From Ruminococcaceae bacterium KH2T8 (GTDB taxonomy: Bacteria; Bacillota; Clostridia; Saccharofermentanales; Saccharofermentanaceae), in assembly GCA_900111435.1 (NCBI GenBank), contig FOIY01000002.1, forward strand, positions 186,001 through 250,000: a stretch of DNA of 64,000 bases, in the 5' to 3' direction. Each line of letters starts with the position of its first letter. Position 1 is the stretch's first letter. Positions 1 to 8,532 of this stretch are shown piece after piece. Below the pieces are notes generated by a model that saw only the letters and a program-made list of their open reading frames with translations, was not told where the DNA came from and made no database searches. The position numbers and the translations under genes were made by a program.

Positions 1-716
1 TTAAGGATGTTTCCGAGTTCGATACACTCGCAGAGCTCAAGGCTGATATCAAGAAGAATCAGGAAGAGGCTGCCGAGAAGGAAGCTAAGAACATCTTCAT
101 CAATGAGACACTTAAGGTTGTTGCAGACAACGCTGAGGTTGAGATCCCTTCCGTTATGGTTGATAACGAAGTAGAGAACATGGCTCAGGAGCAGGCTTCC
201 AGAATGAGCCAGCAGGGCATCGAGCTTGATATGTACCTTCAGTACATGGGCCAGAATATGGATCAGTTCAAGCAGAGCCTTCGTCCCATGGCTGAGATCA
301 GAGTAAAGAACAACCTTGTTATTGAGGCTGTTTCCAAGGAACTTAAGATGGAAGCTACAGCTGAGGAGTACGATAAGGAGATCGAGCAGATGGCTAAGGC
401 CTACAACATGGATAAGGCTGACATCGCTAAGGCTCTCGGTGAGGACAACCCTTACATCAAGGAGAATATCGTAAGCAGAAAGACTGTTGAGTATCTTGCT
501 GACAAGGCTGTAAAGACTGAGCCTAAGGCAGAAGAGAAGACAGAGGAGAAGAAGGCTGAGAAGAAGCCTGCTGCTAAGAAGACAACAGCAAAGAAGGCTG
601 CTGCCAAGAAGGATGATGCTTCCGAGGAGAAGGCTGAGAAGAAGCCTGCTGCAAAGAAGACAACAAAGAAGACAGCTGCTAAGAAGGACGATGAAGCTAA
701 GACAGAAGAAGCTTGA
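1..716 (+). CDS. tig: Trigger factor, C-terminal part (5' end outside window)
   Basis: The reading frame is open from the first base (first full codon at 3) and continues into the segment that begins at the internal ATG at 156, so this is the 3' end of a longer gene. The visible part matches the C-terminal chaperone domain of trigger factor, the ribosome-bound peptidyl-prolyl isomerase and chaperone: helices rich in Glu/Gln/Met around DMYLQYMGQNMDQFK and LRPMAEIRVKNNLVIEAV. It ends with about 60 residues of low-complexity Lys/Ala/Thr/Glu sequence in which a KAEKKPAAKKTT unit occurs twice, resembling histone H1 or HU tails. Such a tail is not part of standard trigger factor. A strong terminator follows. 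The family call is firm; the role of the tail is unknown. Confidence 0.9.
   Translation, partial: KDVSEFDTLAELKADIKKNQEEAAEKEAKNIFINETLKVVADNAEVEIPSVMVDNEVENMAQEQASRMSQQGIELDMYLQYMGQNMDQFKQSLRPMAEIRVKNNLVIEAVSKELKMEATAEEYDKEIEQMAKAYNMDKADIAKALGEDNPYIKENIVSRKTVEYLADKAVKTEPKAEEKTEEKKAEKKPAAKKTTAKKAAAKKDDASEEKAEKKPAAKKTTKKTAAKKDDEAKTEEA
552..665 (+). repeat. 36-bp direct repeat in the tig tail
   Basis: Two 36-base copies at 552-587 and 630-665 differ at one base by eye. They encode the repeated KAEKKPAAKKTT unit of the trigger factor tail, which suggests the tail grew by local duplication. Confidence 0.85.
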
Positions 717-738
717 TCTTAACTTAAGTTGATACTTC

Positions 739-771
739 AAAGGGAGTCGGATGATATTCCGACTCCCTTTT
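739..771 (+). terminator. Rho-independent terminator after tig
   Basis: A 12-13 bp perfect stem (AAGGGAGTCGGA with its complement), loop of about 5, followed by TTTT. It ends the tig transcript, so clpX is transcribed from its own promoter. Confidence 0.9.
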
Positions 772-837
772 GTCGGTCTATTGTAATATTTTGTTACAAG
801 AATTTTAAACTAATCGGGATAATTGGGATCGATATAT

Positions 838-846
838 TGATATAAT
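838..846 (+). promoter_or_regulatory. Extended -10 promoter for clpX
   Basis: TGATATAAT fits an extended -10 (TGn + TATAAT at 841-846). There is no good -35 at 16-18 bases. The predicted start near 853 gives a leader of about 39 bases. A TTGTAA/TTACAA inverted repeat lies upstream at 781-799. Confidence 0.5.
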
Positions 847-891
847 GAATAAACGAAGAGTTACGAACAACTTAAAGGAGTTTGGATAATA

Positions 892-2217
892 ATGGCTAAT
901 CTAAGATATGGCGGCGGTGACAGAAATGAGATCTTGAGTTGCTCGTTCTGCGGAAAATCAGAATACGATGTTCCGAGACTTTTCTCGGGCGTTAATTGTT
1001 ATATATGTATCGACTGTATCCGTACGGCGTACGGCATCATTGCCGAAGAGGAGAAGATCCAGAAGCAGAAGAGGCTTAACTCTACGCGCCCCAAGAAGAT
1101 CATCACACCTCATGATATCAAGGCTAAGCTCGATCAGTATGTAGTTGGTCAGGATGATGCCAAGATATCTCTTTCGGTTGCAGTATATAACCACTATAAG
1201 AGGATCTATTCGGATATCAGTACTGATTACGATGTAGAGGTAGTTGAGAGTAATATCCTCATGCTCGGTCCTTCAGGTTCAGGTAAGACCCTACTTGCCC
1301 AGACACTCGCCAGGATCCTCGACGTTCCCTTTGCGGTAGCTGATGCTACTTCTCTTACAGAGGCAGGTTACGTTGGTGAGGACGTTGAGAATATACTCTT
1401 AAAGCTCATCATGGCAGCTGATTACGATGTTGAGCGTGCCCAGACCGGTATCATCTATATCGATGAGATCGATAAGATTGCCAAGAAGACAGAGAATGTC
1501 TCTATCACAAGAGATGTCAGCGGTGAGGGCGTTCAGCAGGCACTTCTTAAGATCATCGAGGGTACTGTAGCTAGCGTTCCTCCTAAGGGCGGCAGAAAGC
1601 ATCCTAATGAGGAGTGCATTACTATCGACACTACGAATATCCTCTTTATCTGCGGAGGTGCTTTCGCAGGTCTTGAGGACATAATCGCTGATCGAGTATC
1701 CGAGAAGAAGTTCGGTTTTGATTCGGACGTCATCTCAAAGACTGACAGACATTCCGGTGCATACTTCCACGATGTTACTTCGATGGACCTTGCAAAGTTC
1801 GGTCTTATCCCCGAGTTCATCGGACGTGTACCCGTAGTAGTAGCTCTTGATAAGCTCGATGTCGATGCTCTCGTATCCGTACTTACGGAGCCCAAGAACT
1901 CTCTTATCAAGCAGTATTCGACACTTCTTAAGCTCGATGATGTCGATCTTGAGTTTACTGACGAGGCTATCCGTGCCATCGCCGAGAAGGCAATCGAGCA
2001 GAGAACAGGAGCAAGAGGTCTTCGTACTATTATCGAGGCCGTAATGCGTGATGTTATGTATAATGTTCCTTCACAGAAGGATGTTTCAAAGTGTATCGTA
2101 GACGAGCCCTGTATCACTCAGGGTAAGGCTCCTACGCTCATATATAAGAACAAGAAGAAAAATTCCGGAAAGGATGCCGGCGACAGCAAGGATATCGACG
2201 GTCTTGAAGCAGGCTGA
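892..2217 (+). CDS. clpX: ATP-dependent protease ATPase subunit ClpX
   Basis: AAA+ unfoldase that feeds tagged proteins into the ClpP peptidase. The 441 residues show the N-terminal C4 zinc domain (CSFCGKS... CYICIDC, about residues 17-43), Walker A GPSGSGKT at about 126, the pore loop GYVGED, Walker B IIYIDEID, and the sensor and C-terminal region around [10 protein letters not shown] and [11 protein letters not shown] with AAAGGAG upstream. The loop that normally reads [LIV]GF and docks on ClpP appears here as KFGFDS, a conservative variant. clpP, usually between tig and clpX in Firmicutes, is absent here and must lie elsewhere if present. The Lys/Ser-rich C-terminus of about 20 residues is probably disordered. 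Confidence 0.97.
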   Translation: MANLRYGGGDRNEILSCSFCGKSEYDVPRLFSGVNCYICIDCIRTAYGIIAEEEKIQKQKRLNSTRPKKIITPHDIKAKLDQYVVGQDDAKISLSVAVYNHYKRIYSDISTDYDVEVVESNILMLGPSGSGKTLLAQTLARILDVPFAVADATSLTEAGYVGEDVENILLKLIMAADYDVERAQTGIIYIDEIDKIAKKTENVSITRDVSGEGVQQALLKIIEGTVASVPPKGGRKHPNEECITIDTTNILFICGGAFAGLEDIIADRVSEKKFGFDSDVISKTDRHSGAYFHDVTSMDLAKFGLIPEFIGRVPVVVALDKLDVDALVSVLTEPKNSLIKQYSTLLKLDDVDLEFTDEAIRAIAEKAIEQRTGARGLRTIIEAVMRDVMYNVPSQKDVSKCIVDEPCITQGKAPTLIYKNKKKNSGKDAGDSKDIDGLEAG

Positions 2218-2251
2218 TACTTAGCGTGATCTTTTGATCAGGGAGGTAATT

Positions 2252-3214
2252 ATGGCACAGTCTTACTATATCTGTCTTGACATCGGTGGAACCAAGATCC
2301 TGGGCGCTATCTTCAACATGAAGAAGGAGATCGTCTACAGGCTCAAGAAGAAAACTAAGGCTGACGGTGATTCCGTACAGAATGTCGAAGATACGATCAT
2401 AAGCGTCGTATCCGAGATGATCGATGAGTTCGGGATCAGTACCTCTCAGATCAAGGCTATCGCTGCCGGTGCTCCCGGCGTCATCGACCAGGAGAAAGGT
2501 ATCGTCCTTACATCTCCTAATCTTCCTTGGAAGAACTATAACATCAAAAAGCCGATCGAAAAGAAGTTCGGTGCGCCTTTCTATATTGGAAATGACGTTA
2601 ATGTAGGTGTTCTCGGTGAGCACAGATACGGTGTTGCCAAGGGCTACAAGAATGTAGTAGGTCTGTTCGTCGGAACAGGAATGGGCGGCGGACTTATCCT
2701 TAATAATGAGCTCTATACAGGTCACCTCTTTAAGGGTGCCGAGTTTGGTCATATGATCCTTATCCCTGACGGACCTAAGTGTAACTGTGGTCAGAGAGGT
2801 TGCCTGGAGGCGCTTTCGAGCAAGCAGGGTATCAGTGATTTCATCAGGACTCAGGCTGCAAGAGGCAGAGAGACGACCATGGCTGAAGCCGTTCAGAATG
2901 GTGTATTCAAGAGTAAGCTCTTAAAGAAGAGCCTTGCTGCAAAGGATCCCGTTACGATCGAAGCGGTTAACCGTGCCTGCTATTATCTCGCTATCGCATC
3001 CGGTAACCTTGTAAATACGTTCAGCCCTGAGATAGTTGTCTACGGAGGCGGTGTTATAGAGGCATGCGGAGATTATTTCCTTGAGCATATTACAAGGAAT
3101 GTCGACAGATACTGTATGCCTTCCATAAGAGAGACAGTTAAGTTCGAGAAGGCGGCACTTGGAGATGATTCCATACTTTATGGTGCTCTTGCCATGATCT
3201 TGGATAATAAGTAA
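2252..3214 (+). CDS. ROK family sugar kinase, glucokinase-like
   Basis: ROK (repressor, ORF, kinase) family sugar kinase that probably phosphorylates glucose or a related hexose with ATP. Visible features are the N-terminal phosphate-binding motif LDIGGTKILGAIF, a GTGMGGGL loop, EFGHM near residue 170, and the ROK zinc motif CNCGQRGCLEALSS that follows it. There is no N-terminal helix-turn-helix, so it is a kinase and not a ROK repressor. I start it at ATG 2252, 2 bases after GGGAGGTAAT, and not at the upstream in-frame start at 2234. It follows clpX by about 35 bases and may be cotranscribed. The exact sugar cannot be read from the sequence. Confidence 0.88.
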   Translation: MAQSYYICLDIGGTKILGAIFNMKKEIVYRLKKKTKADGDSVQNVEDTIISVVSEMIDEFGISTSQIKAIAAGAPGVIDQEKGIVLTSPNLPWKNYNIKKPIEKKFGAPFYIGNDVNVGVLGEHRYGVAKGYKNVVGLFVGTGMGGGLILNNELYTGHLFKGAEFGHMILIPDGPKCNCGQRGCLEALSSKQGISDFIRTQAARGRETTMAEAVQNGVFKSKLLKKSLAAKDPVTIEAVNRACYYLAIASGNLVNTFSPEIVVYGGGVIEACGDYFLEHITRNVDRYCMPSIRETVKFEKAALGDDSILYGALAMILDNK

Positions 3215-3221
3215 AGGTAAA

Positions 3222-3776
3222 GTGCGCGAGCTTTTCGATATCGTAAAGAATAATTTTGATCCCGACGGCGAAAGATTCTTAAGACCTTCCGTCAGAGGGA
3301 TCATTATTAAAGACGGAAAAGTTGCCCTGGTTCACAGTCTGAAATATGACTATTATAAGTTCCCCGGAGGCGGGAAGCATCCTGATGAGGATAATATGGC
3401 TACGCTTATAAGAGAAGTCAGGGAAGAGACCGGACTTAGCGTTATTGCCGATTCGATCAGCGAATACGGGCATGTTCTCAGAATGGAAAAAGGAGATCCT
3501 GAAGACATATTCGTTCAGGACAATTACTATTATTTCTGCAAAACGCTGGAAACAGAGGGAATGCAGGAGCTGGACGATTACGAAGCTGATGAGAGTTTTA
3601 CTCTTGAATGGACGACTCCCGAGGATATGATCGTTGTTAACGACAGATTTGCAGAACTTTGTAAGGGAAAGACTGAAAGACCATTTATCGTTAAGTCTGT
3701 GGAAGCATGTAGAGATGCAAGGGTAATGCGAATGCTCGTAGATGAGGGATTCATCTCTGATAATTGCATTTTGTAG
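3222..3776 (+). CDS. NUDIX hydrolase
   Basis: Small hydrolase of nucleoside diphosphate-linked compounds. The 23-residue NUDIX box is complete at about residues 46-68: G(x5)E(x7)REVREETGL, with the Glu residues that bind the metal. GTG start at 3222 closely follows the stop of the ROK kinase (3214), with GTAAAG as a weak ribosome site, so translation is probably coupled. The C-terminal half (about 100 residues, acidic) gives no clear hint of substrate. House-cleaning of damaged nucleotides or nucleotide-sugar hydrolysis are both possible. Confidence 0.85.
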   Translation: MRELFDIVKNNFDPDGERFLRPSVRGIIIKDGKVALVHSLKYDYYKFPGGGKHPDEDNMATLIREVREETGLSVIADSISEYGHVLRMEKGDPEDIFVQDNYYYFCKTLETEGMQELDDYEADESFTLEWTTPEDMIVVNDRFAELCKGKTERPFIVKSVEACRDARVMRMLVDEGFISDNCIL

Positions 3777-3780
3777 GATA

Positions 3781-3808
3781 TTGCGTCATAATTAGATGTT
3801 AATATAAA
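3781..3808 (+). promoter_or_regulatory. Possible valS promoter
   Basis: TTGCGT (3781-3786), 16 bases, TATAAA (3803-3808). The leader to the ATG at 3836 would be about 20 bases and has no strong Shine-Dalgarno sequence and no room for a T-box. Confidence 0.4.
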
Positions 3809-3835
3809 TACGAAAGTGGGTTATCAGCATTTTTT

Positions 3836-6487
3836 ATGGCTAAGATCGATTCGATAAGCAAGACTTTCGACCCTAATGAGGCCGAACCCAGACTCTATAA
3901 TCAGTGGAATGAGAAGGGTTACTTTAAACCCGATCCCGATACGTCAAAAGAAGCATTCTCTATCGTAATGCCGCCCCCGAATATCACGGGTCAGCTTCAC
4001 ATGGGTCATGCTCTTGATAATACTCTTCAGGATATCCTCGTAAGATATAAGAGGATGAAGGGTTACTCCACATTGTGGGTACCCGGTACGGACCATGCTT
4101 CCATCGCCACAGAGGCTAAGATCGTTGAGGCAATGAGAAAGGAAGGTATCTTCAAGGAAGATATCGGCCGTGAGAAGTTCCTTGAGAGAGCATGGGACTG
4201 GAAAGAGAAGTACGGCGGAAGGATCGTTGAGCAGCTTAAGAAGATCGGTTCATCCTGTGACTGGAGCCATGAGCGTTTCACGATGGATGAGGGATGTTCA
4301 GAAGCCGTTAAGGAAGTCTTCGTAAAGTACTATAATCAGGGACTTATTTATAGAGGTGAGAGGATCATCAACTGGTGTCCTCATTGCCTTACTTCGATCT
4401 CAAATGCCGAGGTTGAGTATGAGGATCAGGCAGGCCATTTCTGGCACCTTCGTTATCCTCTCGAGGATGGCAGCGGTTCCGTAGAGCTTGCTACTACAAG
4501 ACCCGAGACGCTTCTCGGTGACACTGCTGTTGCCGTTAACCCTAAGGACGAAAGATATAAGGATATCATCGGCAAGATGCTGATCCTTCCTCTCGTAGGA
4601 CGTAAGATCCCCGTTGTTGCAGATGATTATGTTGATATCGAGTTCGGTACCGGTGTAGTTAAGATCACACCTGCTCATGACCCTAACGACTTTGAGGTAG
4701 GACAGCGTCATAACCTCGAAGTCATCAATGTCATGACTGACGATGCTAAGATCACTGAGGATTATCCCAAGTACGCTGGTATGGATCGTTTCGAGGCACG
4801 TAAGGCCATCGTTAAGGATCTTGAAGAGGGCGGATACCTTATCAAGGTTGAAGACCACGACCATAACGTAGGTACATGCTACAGATGCGGAACTACTATC
4901 GAGCCCCGTGTATCTTTGCAGTGGTTCGTTAAGATGGAAGAGCTTGCAAAGCCTGCCATCGAAGCTGTTAAGACAGGAAAGACGAGATTCGTTCCTCAGA
5001 GATTTGAGAAGAATTACTTTAACTGGATGGAAGATATCAGAGACTGGTGTATCTCCAGACAGCTCTGGTGGGGTCATCAGATCCCCGCTTTCTACTGTGA
5101 TGATTGCGGTGAGATCGTAGTTACTAAGGAGAATGAGGCTGTCTGCCCTAAGTGCGGCAAGAAGATGCGTCAGGATCCCGATACTCTTGATACATGGTTC
5201 TCATCGGCTCTGTGGCCTTTCTCTACACTCGGATGGCCTGAGCAGACAGAAGACCTCAAGAGATTCTATCCTACGGATACTCTCGTTACGGGTTACGATA
5301 TCATCACATTCTGGGTATCCAGGATGATGGTAGCAGGTTGTGCTCATATGAACGAGATTCCATTCAAGGATGTACTTATCCACGGTCTTGTAAGAGATTC
5401 TCAGGGCAGAAAGATGAGTAAGTCCTTGGGCAACGGTATCGATCCTCTCGAGATCATCGAGCAGAGCGGTGCAGATGCGCTTCGTTTCGCTCTCGTTACG
5501 GGTAATGCTCCCGGTAATGACCAGAGATTCATGCCCGACAAGATCGAGATGGGACGTAATTTCGCCAATAAGATCTGGAACGCAATGAGATTCGTCATCA
5601 TGAACTGTGAAGACGATATCGACTTCTCCAAGGTTGATGAGAGCAAGTTCACTCTTGAGGATAAGTGGATCCTTACAGGACTTAACAGACTTGTTGAGGA
5701 AGCAACAGTCAACTATGAGAACTACGATTACGGTGTTGCTCTTTCCAAGATCGTTGACTTCGTATGGGAGAGCTACTGTGACTGGTATATCGAGATCGCG
5801 AAGAGCCGTCTCTTCGATAAGGAGTGTCCTTCAAGACTAGAGGCTCAGTATCTCCTGAACTACGTTCTCGGTGTATCCATGCAGCTCCTTCATCCTTTCA
5901 TGCCTTTCCTTACAGAGGAGGTATATTCTAACCTTATCCTTAAGGACAGCAAGGAGTCCATCATGATCTCCGACTGGCCTAAGGCTGAGGATATCGGCAA
6001 GTATCCCGAGGATGAGAAGATGATGACTACTCTCATGGGTGCTATAAGATCCATAAGAAATATCAGATCCGAGATGAATGTTGCTCCTTCACGTAAGGCT
6101 CACGTTATCCTCGTAACACCTGATGAGTCCATCGCCAAGATCTTCAAGGACGGTCTTCCTTTCCTTGAAAGACTTGCATCCGTAAGTTCTCTTGAGACAC
6201 AGAGCAATAAGGACGGAATCCCCGCAACTGCAGTGGCAGCGCTCTTTGCAGGCGGAGAGGCATATATGCCTCTCGATGACCTTATCGATATTTCGAAGGA
6301 GCTCGAAAGACTTCAGAAAGAGATGGAGAGACTTGAAGGCGAGCTCAAGAGAGTTGCCGGAAAGCTCGCTAATGAGGCTTTCGTAAGCAAGGCTCCCGAA
6401 AAAGTCATCAACGCCGAGAAAGAAAAACAGACAAAATATCAAGAAATGTATGATAATATTAAAGAACGTTTAAATATGTTGGCGTAA
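3836..6487 (+). CDS. valS: Valyl-tRNA synthetase
   Basis: Class I aminoacyl-tRNA synthetase that charges tRNA-Val. At 883 residues it has normal family length. The HIGH motif appears in PPPNITGQLHMGHAL (about residues 45-59), the editing domain (CP1) follows around TTRPETLLGDTAVAV, a zinc-knuckle-like CDDCGEI...CPKCGKK sits within the insert, and KMSKS is at about 526 (GRKMSKSLGN). The C-terminal coiled-coil tRNA arm is clear over the last 65 residues (Glu/Lys-rich heptads). ATG at 3836 is the only start that keeps the N-terminus. No T-box leader is present, unlike many Firmicute synthetase genes. Confidence 0.97.
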   Translation: MAKIDSISKTFDPNEAEPRLYNQWNEKGYFKPDPDTSKEAFSIVMPPPNITGQLHMGHALDNTLQDILVRYKRMKGYSTLWVPGTDHASIATEAKIVEAMRKEGIFKEDIGREKFLERAWDWKEKYGGRIVEQLKKIGSSCDWSHERFTMDEGCSEAVKEVFVKYYNQGLIYRGERIINWCPHCLTSISNAEVEYEDQAGHFWHLRYPLEDGSGSVELATTRPETLLGDTAVAVNPKDERYKDIIGKMLILPLVGRKIPVVADDYVDIEFGTGVVKITPAHDPNDFEVGQRHNLEVINVMTDDAKITEDYPKYAGMDRFEARKAIVKDLEEGGYLIKVEDHDHNVGTCYRCGTTIEPRVSLQWFVKMEELAKPAIEAVKTGKTRFVPQRFEKNYFNWMEDIRDWCISRQLWWGHQIPAFYCDDCGEIVVTKENEAVCPKCGKKMRQDPDTLDTWFSSALWPFSTLGWPEQTEDLKRFYPTDTLVTGYDIITFWVSRMMVAGCAHMNEIPFKDVLIHGLVRDSQGRKMSKSLGNGIDPLEIIEQSGADALRFALVTGNAPGNDQRFMPDKIEMGRNFANKIWNAMRFVIMNCEDDIDFSKVDESKFTLEDKWILTGLNRLVEEATVNYENYDYGVALSKIVDFVWESYCDWYIEIAKSRLFDKECPSRLEAQYLLNYVLGVSMQLLHPFMPFLTEEVYSNLILKDSKESIMISDWPKAEDIGKYPEDEKMMTTLMGAIRSIRNIRSEMNVAPSRKAHVILVTPDESIAKIFKDGLPFLERLASVSSLETQSNKDGIPATAVAALFAGGEAYMPLDDLIDISKELERLQKEMERLEGELKRVAGKLANEAFVSKAPEKVINAEKEKQTKYQEMYDNIKERLNMLA

Positions 6488-6504
6488 GTTTAGGAGGTAG
6501 TAAT

Positions 6505-7296
6505 ATGTCAGAAGTAAGTTATGCTGATGAGGCAAAGATCGCCAAGCTCCCTAAGGAGGGTGTTCATTGCTTCCCCGCAAATGCTAAGCAGATCAGTACA
6601 AGAAGGATCGTAACGGTCATCCTTGCAATAGTATTTATAGGACTAGCTCTTTTCTCATTCCTTAAGAAGAGCCCTCTTTATGCTCTCGGCGGTATCTCCG
6701 CTGTTGTTGCGATCATCTCGATCCTTGTATTTATCCAGACATTCCTTATCGCTAATTACAGAGTTGCTATCGACTACAATACGAAGCAGCTTATCCTGAG
6801 ATATCGTTTCAGCAAGATCCTTATCCCTTTCGAGAGCTTTGACGCAAGAGACGGCGAGCCCGACAAGGCAGAGGAGCTTCTTGATAACTCCAACCTCGGC
6901 GGTACTGAGAAGACATATTATCTCGTACTTGATAATGTTTTCGATGAGGCTTGCTTCCAGACATCTACTAAGGATCTCGCTTCCAGAGATGATTTCTTCA
7001 AGCTCAAGGAAGAGGCTTTTGCTATCGCTGACGCATACGGCGCAAGAAACGACGAGAATGCTATCAAACCCGACAGCATGAAGGCTACAGCTGACGAGAG
7101 CATCAAGTCCGAGATCAAGGACGATGATATCGCTTCCATCGTTGAGGAGGCAGGTGCCGAGATCAAAGAAGAGAAGGAAGAGATCAAGAAGGCTGCAGCA
7201 GAAAAGGCTGAGAAGGCCGCTGAAGCAGTTAAGGATGCAGCTGAGGAAGTTGCTGAGAAGGTTGAAGAGGCAGTCGAGGAAAAGACTGAGGAGTGA
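6505..7296 (+). CDS. Membrane protein with Ala/Glu/Lys-rich helical tail, unknown
   Basis: I do not recognise the family. The 263 residues have a short soluble N-terminus, two membrane segments (about residues 34-49 and 55-78), a soluble part that resembles a PH-like bacterial domain only loosely (IDYNTKQLILRYRF), and a last third that is almost pure Ala/Glu/Lys/Val. That tail (KAAAEKAEKAAEAVKDAAEE) should form a long amphipathic helix or coiled coil, similar to LEA or apolipoprotein repeats. AGGAGGTAG precedes the ATG. It lies 17 bases after valS and before a terminator, so it is likely the last gene of the valS transcript. Confidence 0.75.
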   Translation: MSEVSYADEAKIAKLPKEGVHCFPANAKQISTRRIVTVILAIVFIGLALFSFLKKSPLYALGGISAVVAIISILVFIQTFLIANYRVAIDYNTKQLILRYRFSKILIPFESFDARDGEPDKAEELLDNSNLGGTEKTYYLVLDNVFDEACFQTSTKDLASRDDFFKLKEEAFAIADAYGARNDENAIKPDSMKATADESIKSEIKDDDIASIVEEAGAEIKEEKEEIKKAAAEKAEKAAEAVKDAAEEVAEKVEEAVEEKTEE

Positions 7297-7321
7297 TCTT
7301 CGATAACTGATCTAAAATGAT

Positions 7322-7355
7322 AAAGACTCTGAGGCTTTTGCTTCAGAGTCTTTTT
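7322..7355. terminator. Bidirectional terminator between valS operon and mnmA
   Basis: An 11-bp perfect stem (AAAGACTCTGA with its complement) and 10-base loop, with T-run on the plus side and A-run on the other. It separates the convergent 6505-7296 gene and mnmA. Confidence 0.85.
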
Positions 7356-7361
7356 GTATGC

Positions 7362-8429
7362 TCATTCTTCAGTGAAGAAGATCGTTCCGCCGCCGATCAC
7401 GGTATCTCCGTCATAGATGACGGCTGCCTGGCCGACAGTAGGGGCTCTTTGAGGTTCGTCGAATCCTATCTCGATGATATCGGGCGCTGTCTGTACGACA
7501 GTAGCGGGCTGCTCGGTATGCTTGTATCTGATCTTAACCGAAGCTCTTATCGGCTCTGCGATCTGAGAACATGATATGAGATTAATGTTATTGATCTTTA
7601 TTTTCTTCTTGAAGAGACCGTTCCCATGGGATAAGACTACCTCATTTCTTTCAGGATCGATCTTCGTAACGAAGAGGGGAGAGCCGGATGCGATTCCAAG
7701 GCCTTTCCTCTGCCCGATCGTATAGTGTGTTATGCCTTTGTGTGTTCCGAGGATCTCGCCGTCTGTAGTAACGAAATTTCCGGGGACCGATCCGACGTCG
7801 TTATAGCTGTCTACGAACCTTGCATAGTCCTTATCGGGAACAAAGCAGATATCCTGCGAATCCCTCTTTCGTGCATTAACAAGACCGTTCTTCTCAGCCA
7901 GCTCGCGAACCTCAGGTTTTGTCATGGTACCAAGAGGGAAGCGGACCTTTGAGAGCTGTTCCTGAGTAAGGTTATAGAGAACATAGCTCTGATCCTTATT
8001 ATCGTCAGTAGCCTTTAAAAGGTTCCATCTGCATGTCTCATCGTTATAGCTGATCCGGGCATAATGACCCGTAGCGAATACATCTGCTCCGCACTCATTG
8101 GCATATTCAAGGAGACCTCTGAACTTTAGATTCTTATTGCAGTCTATGCAGGGATTAGGCGTTCCGCCGTTTCTGTATGTAGCAACGAACTTATCCATTA
8201 CGCATTCTTTAAAGGATGCGGAGAAGTCCTTAGTCTCGTGAGGCATTCCGAGTGTGGAGCATACTGATGCCGCGTCCTCGATATCTTTTTGACCGCCGCA
8301 CTTATCCGATGAGATGTTTTCGCTGTGAAGACGCATGGTGACGCCTATACAGTCGTAACCCTGTTCCTTCATTAGTAGAGCAGTAATGCTGCTGTCTACG
8401 CCGCCGCTCATGGCTATAAGTGCTTTCAT
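7362..8429 (-). CDS. mnmA: tRNA-specific 2-thiouridylase MnmA
   Basis: Adds the 2-thio group to U34 of tRNA-Lys, -Glu and -Gln. The 355 residues start with the PP-loop ATP motif AMSGGVDSSI; the catalytic cysteine pair is in PNPCIDCNK and SQDICFVPDK; the tRNA-binding signature GQRKGLGIASGSPLF follows. Normal family length. Reverse-strand ATG preceded by GGAGG at 5 bases. It is a single-gene unit in convergent position with the valS operon and divergent from the hydrolase at 8533. Confidence 0.96.
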   Translation of the reverse strand: MKALIAMSGGVDSSITALLMKEQGYDCIGVTMRLHSENISSDKCGGQKDIEDAASVCSTLGMPHETKDFSASFKECVMDKFVATYRNGGTPNPCIDCNKNLKFRGLLEYANECGADVFATGHYARISYNDETCRWNLLKATDDNKDQSYVLYNLTQEQLSKVRFPLGTMTKPEVRELAEKNGLVNARKRDSQDICFVPDKDYARFVDSYNDVGSVPGNFVTTDGEILGTHKGITHYTIGQRKGLGIASGSPLFVTKIDPERNEVVLSHGNGLFKKKIKINNINLISCSQIAEPIRASVKIRYKHTEQPATVVQTAPDIIEIGFDEPQRAPTVGQAAVIYDGDTVIGGGTIFFTEE

Positions 8430-8500
8430 ACTGACCTCCGCGTGGTATTACTCAGGTATTGTATCACGAGGTTCGGGTGTGAAACAGTTAAAACCCGTTG

Positions 8501-8509
8501 TGCTATAAT
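8501..8509 (+). promoter_or_regulatory. Extended -10 promoter for 8533 gene
   Basis: TGCTATAAT is a perfect extended -10 (TATAAT at 8504-8509). A GGGGAGG ribosome site at 8520-8526 precedes the ATG at 8533. Confidence 0.6.
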
Positions 8510-8532
8510 CCACATATAAGGGGAGGAACGTT

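Noticed and set aside
3777-3835. T-box riboswitch before valS
   Set aside because: The gap is 59 bases, far below the length of a T-box, and no GGTGG-type T-box core is seen. The same holds for the 116-base gap before ileS.
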